This document shows positions 1 to 4,253 of a DNA stretch of 9,410 nucleotides, in pieces. Within the stretch, counting starts at the first letter, position 1; each line of letters opens with the position of its first letter. The notes below the pieces were generated by a model, which ran no database searches, had not been told where the DNA came from, and saw nothing but the letters and a program-made list of their open reading frames with translations. This stretch comes from JBEIFW01 sp044370695 (lineage in GTDB: Bacteria > Actinomycetota > Acidimicrobiia > Acidimicrobiales > Ilumatobacteraceae). Made by a program: the position numbers and the translations under genes. The stretch spans positions 1-9,410 of the forward strand of contig JBILVB010000142.1 in assembly GCA_044370695.1 (NCBI GenBank). The letters run 5' to 3'.

Positions 1-94
1 GGCGTCCCCGACGCACACCGCCCGTCCGGACTGGTTGTGCAACGGGGAGTGCGCCGCGTCCCGGAACCCGGAAGCCTCGTGCGACCGGGGCCTC
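1..94. other. Left-edge sequence with no supported gene
   Basis: This stretch lies downstream of the minus-strand YbjN-domain gene. The YbjN frame happens to stay open to the window edge after its TGA, and one plus frame is cysteine-containing. Neither has a convincing start, ribosome binding site or recognisable motif. The short GC inverted repeats here are too imperfect to call a terminator. A minus-strand gene could begin here with a TTG or GTG and run off the edge, but 94 bases are too few to decide. Confidence 0.3.
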
Positions 95-553
95 TCAGGC
101 GAACCGGCTCGCGAAGCCGATCCGGATCAGGATCGGGAACAGCTGCTCGACCGTCGCGAACATCGTGCCCAGGATCCGGTCGAGCTCCGGCTCCGACAGT
201 GCGACCAGCGGAAGCTCCCCCCGGAGGAACAGGGCGTCCTCGGCACCGATCGAGAAGTGGACGCCGACCAGGCGATCGTTTCGCCGAAGCACCTGCTCGT
301 ACAACTCTTCGGCCCGTTCCTCGGGTGCCGGCATCACGTACGTCTCGTAGCGCAGGGTCCGTTGGCCGAGCGTCAACCAGACGGTCGTGAACTCCTTCGC
401 CTCGCCTCGCATGCGCACGAACCAGCGGAGCGCCCCCGTCTCGTCCCGGTCGACGGCGGCGATCGTCGGGTCGGTGGCGCGGGCGTGCTCGAGCCAGGTG
501 TCGATCTGGACGGCGAACACGCCGAGGGAGTACTCGTCGTGGAGCTCGCTCAC
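95..553 (-). CDS. YbjN-domain protein (type III secretion chaperone-like fold)
   Basis: A 152-residue soluble protein of the YbjN family (PF10722), which has a fold like type III secretion chaperones and no settled biochemical role. The family signature is visible around residues 57-77, where TVWLTLGQRTLRYETYVMPA matches the block seen in actinobacterial members, and again at 95-112 (VGVHFSIGAEDALFLRGE). No signal peptide or membrane segment is seen. The start is a GTG 7 nt after the mshA stop, with a weak GGGTGA overlapping that stop, so the two genes are almost certainly co-transcribed. In Mycobacterium tuberculosis a YbjN protein (Rv0487) also directly follows mshA (Rv0486), which supports both calls. 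A link to mycothiol metabolism is suggested by this conserved position only. Family assignment is confident; function is unknown. Confidence 0.88.
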   Translation of the reverse strand: MSELHDEYSLGVFAVQIDTWLEHARATDPTIAAVDRDETGALRWFVRMRGEAKEFTTVWLTLGQRTLRYETYVMPAPEERAEELYEQVLRRNDRLVGVHFSIGAEDALFLRGELPLVALSEPELDRILGTMFATVEQLFPILIRIGFASRFA

Positions 554-560
554 GGCCGGA

Positions 561-1772
561 TCACCCGCACAGCACGCCGGCGTGCACGGTCAACTCCACC
601 ATCACCTCGGCCAGGCGCCGGGCCGCTGCGGTCCAGGTGTATTGGCGGGCCCGCAGCGCCCCACGGCCGCCGAGCTCGGCGGCCAGCTGCGGCTGGGCGA
701 TCAGCCGGTCGACCGCCCAGGCGTAGGAGGCAGGATCCCGGGTCGGGATCAGGTACCCGGTGCGGCCGTCGTCGACCAGGGTCCGCAACCCGCCGACGTC
801 GGCGGCGACCACGGGCGTGCCGCAGGCGGCCGCTTCCAGCGCCACGAGCCCGAAGCTCTCGGACCGGCTCGGGACGACCACGACGTCGGCGGCCCGGTAG
901 TAACCGGCGAGCAGGTGGTGCGGCTGGGGCGGGTCGAAGCGGACGCGATCGTCGAGGCCGAGGGCCGACACCAGCCGACGCACCCGGGCCACCTCGGCAT
1001 CGCCGCCGTTGCCGCTCGCCCCGCCGACGACGACGAGTTGCGCGTCGCGCCGCTCGAGCTCGGCGAGCATCCGGACGGCGACGTCGGCCCCCTTGAGGGG
1101 CTGGATTCGCCCGGCGAACACCACGAGCGGCCGATCGGATGCGACGCCGATCGCCCGACGAGCCCCCGCCCGACTCCCGGGCCCGAACAGCGCGTGCTCC
1201 ACCCCGGGGGCGACGATCTCGACGCGCCCGGGCGGATCGCCGTAGAGCCGGCGGAACTGGCGCTCCTCTTCGTCGCAGGACACGCAGATCGCATCCGTAC
1301 AGCCGATCACCTCGGCCTCGCCGGCCATCCGGTGCTCGGGTTCGGGATCACCGCCCTCGGCTTTCACCCGCGCCAGCGTGTGGAACGTCGTGACGAGCGG
1401 GAGGTCCAACGTGTGCTTGATGCGATGCCCGGCCAGGCCCGACAGCCAGTAGTTGGCATGGAGCACGTCGGCCCGGAAGTGGTCCCGGAGGTGGTCGACG
1501 ACGGCGGCGGTGAACCCGTCGATCGTGCCGCCGAGCGCTTCTTTGGGCAGATCGGGCGACCCGGCCTCGACGTGGACCACCCGGAAGCCGGGCTCGACGA
1601 CCACCTCCCGGGCCAGGCCGTGCCGCCACGTGCGGGTGTAGACGCAGACCTCGACACCGAGCTGGGCGAGCGCAGCGACCAGCTCCCGCACGTAGACGTT
1701 CATGCCCCCGCCGTCGCCCTGGCCCGGCTGCACCAGCGGGGAGGTGTGGAGCGAGAGCATCGCGACCCGCAC
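561..1772 (-). CDS. mshA: D-inositol-3-phosphate glycosyltransferase (mycothiol synthesis)
   Basis: A 403-residue GT-B fold glycosyltransferase of family GT4. MshA transfers N-acetylglucosamine from UDP-GlcNAc to 1L-myo-inositol 1-phosphate, the first step of mycothiol synthesis in the cytoplasm. The N-terminal domain opens with RVAMLSLHTSPLVQPG and the glycine-rich GDGGGMNVYVREL (about residues 19-31), typical of MshA and related to sucrose-phosphate synthases. The C-terminal donor domain has FAGRIQPLKG (R222, K227) and the EX7E motif in SESFGLVALE (E305, E313). The chosen GTG lies 4 nt after the TAG of the upstream XRE gene and gives the usual MshA N-terminus. The open frame continues 20 codons further upstream, but that part is basic, unlike the family, and overlaps the neighbour. 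The other mycothiol genes (mshB, mshC, mshD) are not in this window. A different GT4 substrate is possible, but the YbjN neighbour favours MshA. Confidence 0.88.
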   Translation of the reverse strand: MRVAMLSLHTSPLVQPGQGDGGGMNVYVRELVAALAQLGVEVCVYTRTWRHGLAREVVVEPGFRVVHVEAGSPDLPKEALGGTIDGFTAAVVDHLRDHFRADVLHANYWLSGLAGHRIKHTLDLPLVTTFHTLARVKAEGGDPEPEHRMAGEAEVIGCTDAICVSCDEEERQFRRLYGDPPGRVEIVAPGVEHALFGPGSRAGARRAIGVASDRPLVVFAGRIQPLKGADVAVRMLAELERRDAQLVVVGGASGNGGDAEVARVRRLVSALGLDDRVRFDPPQPHHLLAGYYRAADVVVVPSRSESFGLVALEAAACGTPVVAADVGGLRTLVDDGRTGYLIPTRDPASYAWAVDRLIAQPQLAAELGGRGALRARQYTWTAAARRLAEVMVELTVHAGVLCG

Positions 1773-1776
1773 GGCG

Positions 1777-2184
1777 CTACCGACCCCCGCCGGCGCCGTT
1801 CGATCCCGCAGCGTCCGCCGACGCCACCGCACGGACCTCGTTCGCCAGTACGAACGACTCGTACACGGCGAGCAGGCTGGCGCGTTGCTCGTGCGTCAGG
1901 AGCGGATCGGCACCGATCACCTGGCGGGTGTCACGGGCCGGGATCTCCTCGCCCAGGATGCCCGCCCGCACGTACAGCGCCTCGGCGGTGATGTTGAGCC
2001 CCTTGGCGATCTGCTGGAGCACGTCGGCGGACGGCTTACGCAGGCCCCGCTCGATCTGGCTCAGGTACGGGTTCGACACGCCGGCCAGCTCGGCGAGCCG
2101 CCGTACCGACATCCGGGTGAGCTCGCGTTGGGCCCGGATGAACTCACCCAGATCCGCCCAGCGGGCCTCCAGTTCGTCGCGCAC
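1777..2184 (-). CDS. XRE-family helix-turn-helix transcriptional regulator
   Basis: A 135-residue DNA-binding protein with a Cro/CI-type HTH (HTH_3) at about residues 12-70. The recognition region reads SVRRLAELAGVSNPYLSQIE, followed by RGLRKPSADVLQQIAKGLNI, a very typical XRE pattern. The segment after it (ALYVRAGIL) matches a group of actinobacterial regulators that includes mycobacterial Rv0474. The C-terminal tail (about 120-135) is Ala/Gly-rich and probably disordered. There is no ligand-binding domain, so the signal it senses cannot be read. The only available start is GTG at 2184, because an in-frame TGA lies at 2221-2223. There is no Shine-Dalgarno, but a TACCCT box lies 8 nt upstream, so a leaderless message is plausible. 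It ends 4 nt before mshA and probably heads the mshA-ybjN operon. Whether it regulates that operon is inference. Confidence 0.88.
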   Translation of the reverse strand: MRDELEARWADLGEFIRAQRELTRMSVRRLAELAGVSNPYLSQIERGLRKPSADVLQQIAKGLNITAEALYVRAGILGEEIPARDTRQVIGADPLLTHEQRASLLAVYESFVLANEVRAVASADAAGSNGAGGGR

Positions 2185-2192
2185 CGGCGGGG

Positions 2193-2198
2193 AGGGTA
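2193..2198 (-). promoter_or_regulatory. Candidate -10 box for the XRE gene
   Basis: TACCCT on the minus strand fits the actinobacterial TANNNT -10 pattern. It lies 8 nt upstream of the GTG at 2184, so transcription would start at or next to the start codon. No good -35 is present; GTGACC at 2224-2219 is the nearest resemblance, but with a 20-nt spacer. The call rests on spacing and on the lack of a Shine-Dalgarno. Confidence 0.35.
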
Positions 2199-2214
2199 TC
2201 GCCGGATCCGTCCC

Positions 2215-2230
2215 GCCCGGTCACCCGGGC
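2215..2230 (-). terminator. GC hairpin with GNRA-type loop after rsiG
   Basis: Read on the minus strand this is GCCCGG-GTGA-CCGGGC, a perfect 6-bp stem closed by a GUGA tetraloop, a GNRA-class loop known to be very stable. It starts 19 nt after the rsiG stop and lies before the XRE start. No U-tract follows, so it could be a U-less terminator, an mRNA 3' stabiliser or an attenuator. It also occupies the region where the XRE -35 would sit. Confidence 0.42.
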
Positions 2231-2249
2231 CCGACGACCCCCGGACGGT

Positions 2250-2786
2250 TCAGCCCAGCAGGGACTCGATCGAGGCCTCGCCACTGCGGTAGCGGCGTGT
2301 CAGCTCGGCCGCCATGGCGTCGATGCGGTCGAACAGCAGGCGCCGTCGAGCGGACACGACCCGTTCGAGCCCGGCGAGCGCCGCCTCGAGCTCCGCGACG
2401 ACCTCGACCGGCACCTGTGCCAGGTCGGACAGGACCGCCGGATCGCACACGGCGTCGAGTTCGGCGGTGAGGTCGGGCAGGTCGGGCGGGACGAGGACGT
2501 GGGGTGGCTGATTCCCCCGTCCGGGGGCGACGAGACGGTCGCCGAGCGTGTCCGGGAGTTCGGTGATCAGGTCGGCGAGGGTGAACACCCGCCGGTCGCC
2601 GGCCCGGCGAGCCATGGCGGCCCGGACGATGTCGAGCCGACCCTGGACCAGACGACGCAGGTAGGACGTGGCGTCCTCGAGTCGCTGGCAGTCGGTGCGG
2701 CGGCGGCGCACCTCCTCGATCGGCCACGAGGTCAGTCCGTCCAGGTACCCGGGGTCGGCAACGAGGTCCACGTCGGCCAGATCCAT
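2250..2786 (-). CDS. rsiG: RsiG-like c-di-GMP-binding anti-sigma factor
   Basis: A 178-residue, charged, mostly helical protein with no membrane segment. In Streptomyces, RsiG binds the sigma factor WhiG when loaded with cyclic di-GMP, through an antiparallel coiled coil carrying the signature E(X)3S(X)2R(X)3Q(X)3D on each helix. The first helix here matches exactly: E37, S41, R44, Q48, D52 (within LEDATSYLRRLVQGRLD). The second helix, about residues 128-165, carries E141, S145, R148, F152, D156, so only the Gln is replaced, by Phe. A Pro/Gly-rich linker (about 87-105) separates the helices. The N-terminal block (GYLDGLTSWPIEEVRRRR) also fits proteins often annotated as aerial mycelium formation protein. 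The start is ATG, 9 nt after the MoaD-like stop, without a Shine-Dalgarno but with a TAGGCT box 6 nt upstream. The partner sigma factor is not in this window. The homology is confident; the exact partner is inferred. Confidence 0.82.
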   Translation of the reverse strand: MDLADVDLVADPGYLDGLTSWPIEEVRRRRTDCQRLEDATSYLRRLVQGRLDIVRAAMARRAGDRRVFTLADLITELPDTLGDRLVAPGRGNQPPHVLVPPDLPDLTAELDAVCDPAVLSDLAQVPVEVVAELEAALAGLERVVSARRRLLFDRIDAMAAELTRRYRSGEASIESLLG

Positions 2787-2792
2787 GGGCGA

Positions 2793-2798
2793 AGCCTA
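2793..2798 (-). promoter_or_regulatory. Candidate leaderless -10 box for rsiG
   Basis: TAGGCT on the minus strand fits TANNNT and ends exactly 6 nt before the rsiG ATG, the spacing expected if transcription begins at the A of ATG. Its first three bases are also the TAG stop of the upstream MoaD-like gene. The -35 region is poor, as is common in high-GC actinobacteria. No Shine-Dalgarno is seen before the ATG, which supports a leaderless reading. Confidence 0.45.
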
Positions 2799-3044
2799 GG
2801 TCGACGTTGCGCCGCCCGACACGGGCGGTAGCACTGCAACCTCGTCGCGTGGCGACACGGGATGTGTGCGGTCGGCCGGTTCCCCGTTCACCCAGACCTT
2901 GCTCGTCGCGAGCACGGCAGCGAAGCGCGCACCGAACCGCTCCACCGCAGCGTCGAGAACGGCGGCCACGTCGTCGCCCTCGACCTCGACACGGGCCGTG
3001 CCGGCCGCCTCGCGGGCGCCGGCGAACAGGCGGAGCACGGCCAC
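2796..3044 (-). CDS. MoaD/ThiS-family small sulfur-carrier-like protein
   Basis: An 82-residue ubiquitin-fold protein. Family members carry sulfur as a C-terminal thiocarboxylate on a terminal Gly-Gly, for molybdopterin (MoaD), thiamine (ThiS) or cysteine (CysO) synthesis. Visible family features are the N-terminal LRLFAGAREAAG, the central KVWVNGEPAD (about 49-58) and the C-terminal DEVAVLPPVSGG (67-78). Unusually, the Gly-Gly (77-78) is followed by four more residues, ATST, so it is not terminal. The GTG at 3044 gives the normal N-terminus and has a TACGCT box 6 nt upstream. The longer open frame to 3119 adds about 25 non-family residues overlapping the divergent phosphatase gene and was rejected. 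No MoaE, MoeB or ThiF partner is present in the window, so the pathway cannot be named. Confidence 0.82.
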   Translation of the reverse strand: MAVLRLFAGAREAAGTARVEVEGDDVAAVLDAAVERFGARFAAVLATSKVWVNGEPADRTHPVSPRDEVAVLPPVSGGATST

Positions 3045-3050
3045 GGCGCC

Positions 3051-3056
3051 AGCGTA
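3051..3056 (-). promoter_or_regulatory. Candidate leaderless -10 box for the MoaD-like gene
   Basis: TACGCT on the minus strand fits TANNNT and ends 6 nt before the GTG at 3044, with no Shine-Dalgarno between. It lies in the 45-bp space shared with the divergent phosphatase promoter, so the two promoters necessarily overlap. Confidence 0.45.
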
Positions 3057-3073
3057 CTGCCACACCCCGCCGG

Positions 3074-3079
3074 TACCCT
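3074..3079 (+). promoter_or_regulatory. Candidate -10 box for the histidine phosphatase gene
   Basis: TACCCT fits TANNNT and lies 10 nt before the ATG at 3090. Transcription would start within a few bases of the ATG, giving a leaderless or nearly leaderless message. No Shine-Dalgarno is visible before the ATG. Confidence 0.35.
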
Positions 3080-3089
3080 CCGCTGCGTC

Positions 3090-3686
3090 ATGAGCCTGCG
3101 CATCCTGCTCGTCCGCCACGGCCAGTCCACCTGGAACGCCGAGGGTCGCTGGCAGGGCCGCGCCGATCCCCCGCTGTCACCCCTCGGCCAGGCACAGGCG
3201 CGAGCGGCGGCCGACGCGCTCGGCCTGGTCGACGACGTGTGGACCAGCCCGCTGGTGCGGGCTCTCCAGACGGCGACGATCCTGGCCGACGCGCTCGGCG
3301 TCGGTCCCGTCGCTACCGACCACCGCCTCGTCGAGACCGACGCCGGCGAATGGACCGGCCTCACCCGCCCGGAGATCGAGGCGCGCTGGCCTGGCTGGCT
3401 CGCCGAGCAGCGGATGCCCCCGGGGTTCGAGGCCGCCGAGTCGGTGGTCGCCCGGGCGATCGCAGCGATCGCCGACGTGCACGAACACACGGGCGGCCGG
3501 GGCGCCGTCCTGGTCGTCACACACGCGGGATTGATCCGCAACCTGGAGCGGCACGTCGGCCTCGTCCCCGGGGCGGTCCCGAACCTCGGCGGCCGGTGGT
3601 TCTCGGTCGAGGCCGGCCGGATCACCGCGGGAGAACGGCTCGTCCTCGTCGATCACGACCGGATCAGCACGCCGGAGGCGTTGTGA
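3090..3686 (+). CDS. Histidine phosphatase family protein (phosphoglycerate mutase-like)
   Basis: A 198-residue cytosolic protein of histidine phosphatase branch 1, whose members transfer or hydrolyse phosphate through a phosphohistidine. The RHG motif at residues 9-11 (LVRHGQSTWN) provides the nucleophile H10. R57 lies in SPLVRALQTA, the likely acid E82 in LVETDAGEWTG, and the second catalytic His, H145, in VVTHAG. The length fits CobC/GpmB-like phosphatases and is shorter than cofactor-dependent Gpm (about 230-250), so a phosphatase is likelier than glycolytic mutase. The substrate cannot be read. The ATG at 3090 gives the family N-terminus; the longer open frame upstream overlaps the divergent gene and is not family-like. 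The last codons overlap the start of the next gene, so the two form an operon. Confidence 0.9.
   Translation: MSLRILLVRHGQSTWNAEGRWQGRADPPLSPLGQAQARAAADALGLVDDVWTSPLVRALQTATILADALGVGPVATDHRLVETDAGEWTGLTRPEIEARWPGWLAEQRMPPGFEAAESVVARAIAAIADVHEHTGGRGAVLVVTHAGLIRNLERHVGLVPGAVPNLGGRWFSVEAGRITAGERLVLVDHDRISTPEAL
3674..3678 (+). promoter_or_regulatory. Shine-Dalgarno for the YgjP-like gene
   Basis: GGAGG lies inside the 3' end of the phosphatase gene, 4 nt before the GTG at 3683. The spacing is short, but the match is strong, and it selects this GTG over the long in-frame extension upstream. Confidence 0.65.
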
Positions 3687-4183
3687 ACGAACTGACACCC
3701 CTACGCGTCGAGGTCCGACGCAGCCCGCGCCGCCGCAAGACGGTCGCCTGGCGGGTCACCGGCGACACGATCGTGCTGATGGTCCCCGCCCGCCTCACCG
3801 ACGCCGAGGTCTCCCGCTGGGTCGCCGAGGCGACGCGGCGTACCAACCGGCGCCGGTCGTCGGATCGGATCGATCTCGCCGCCCGGGCCGCGACCCTGGC
3901 CGACCGCTACGAGCTGCCCCGAGCTCGCTCGATCGCCTGGGCCGACATGGAGCACCGCTGGGGCTCGTGCACCCCGGCCACCGGCGCCGTGCGCCTGTCG
4001 CGCGCCCTGGCCGCCTTCCCCGACTGGGTGCTGGAGGTCGTGATCGTGCACGAGCTCGCCCACCTCGTGCACCCCGATCACTCACCGGCGTTCTGGGCGG
4101 TCGTGAACCGGCATCCCCGAGCGGAGCGGGCGAAGGGCTACCTCATCGCCAAGTCCGGCGAGGACGACGGCGGCTTCGATTGA
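3683..4183 (+). CDS. YgjP-type metallopeptidase-fold protein (DUF45)
   Basis: A 166-residue protein of the YgjP/DUF45 family (PF01863), a zincin-like fold. The diagnostic features are all present: RWGSC (residues 92-96), HELAH (H123, E124, H127) and the third likely metal ligand H133 in HPDHSPAFW. Peptidase activity in this family is largely presumed from the motif. E. coli YgjP has been annotated as a UTP pyrophosphatase, so the true substrate is open. No signal peptide is seen. The GTG start overlaps the phosphatase TGA (GTGA) and follows a GGAGG, so translation is coupled. An in-frame open stretch extends far upstream but is only the phosphatase gene read in another frame. It ends convergently with nadE. 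Confidence 0.88.
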   Translation: MNELTPLRVEVRRSPRRRKTVAWRVTGDTIVLMVPARLTDAEVSRWVAEATRRTNRRRSSDRIDLAARAATLADRYELPRARSIAWADMEHRWGSCTPATGAVRLSRALAAFPDWVLEVVIVHELAHLVHPDHSPAFWAVVNRHPRAERAKGYLIAKSGEDDGGFD

Positions 4184-4228
4184 CGACGCGCCGATCGGCG
4201 ACGCGCCGATCGACGACGCGCCGGCAAC
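4184..4228. repeat. Three 15-bp tandem units between convergent genes
   Basis: Directly after the YgjP-like stop come three head-to-tail 15-bp units at 4184, 4199 and 4214. The first two differ only in the last base (CGACGCGCCGATCGG and CGACGCGCCGATCGA); the third shares the first ten. The junction of units 1 and 2 forms a perfect 12-bp palindrome, CGCCGATCGGCG (4189-4200). It may be a replication-slippage product, a protein-binding site, or part of the termination region. Confidence 0.75.
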
Positions 4229-4253
4229 CCCCGCCCGGTCGGGGTCAGCCCCG
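4229..4253. terminator. Candidate bidirectional terminator between ygjP-like gene and nadE
   Basis: Two alternative 5-bp GC stems share one arm. CCCCG (4229-4233) pairs with CGGGG (4240-4244) across a 6-nt loop, or CGGGG (4240-4244) pairs with CCCCG (4249-4253) across TCAG, which contains most of the nadE stop codon. No T-tract flanks either side, so factor-independent termination is uncertain. Position between convergent genes is the main support. Confidence 0.35.

Noticed and set aside
1..94. Possible read-through of the YbjN TGA, or a cysteine-containing plus-strand peptide, at the left edge
   Set aside because: An open frame of about 31 codons is expected by chance at this GC content, and neither candidate has a start signal or motif.
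387..1991. Long plus-strand open frame opposite mshA
   Set aside because: It is antisense to a clear GT4 enzyme, has no family motif and is His/Arg/Pro-rich, as expected from the complement of GC-rich coding DNA.
3045..3119. 25-residue N-terminal extension of the MoaD-like protein
   Set aside because: It overlaps the divergent phosphatase start and does not resemble the family. The GTG at 3044 gives the expected N-terminus.
2807..3682. Apparent fusion of a long Arg/Pro-rich domain to the YgjP-like protein
   Set aside because: The extension is the phosphatase gene and the opposite-strand MoaD-like gene read out of frame. A GGAGG and GTG at 3683 give a normal family length.
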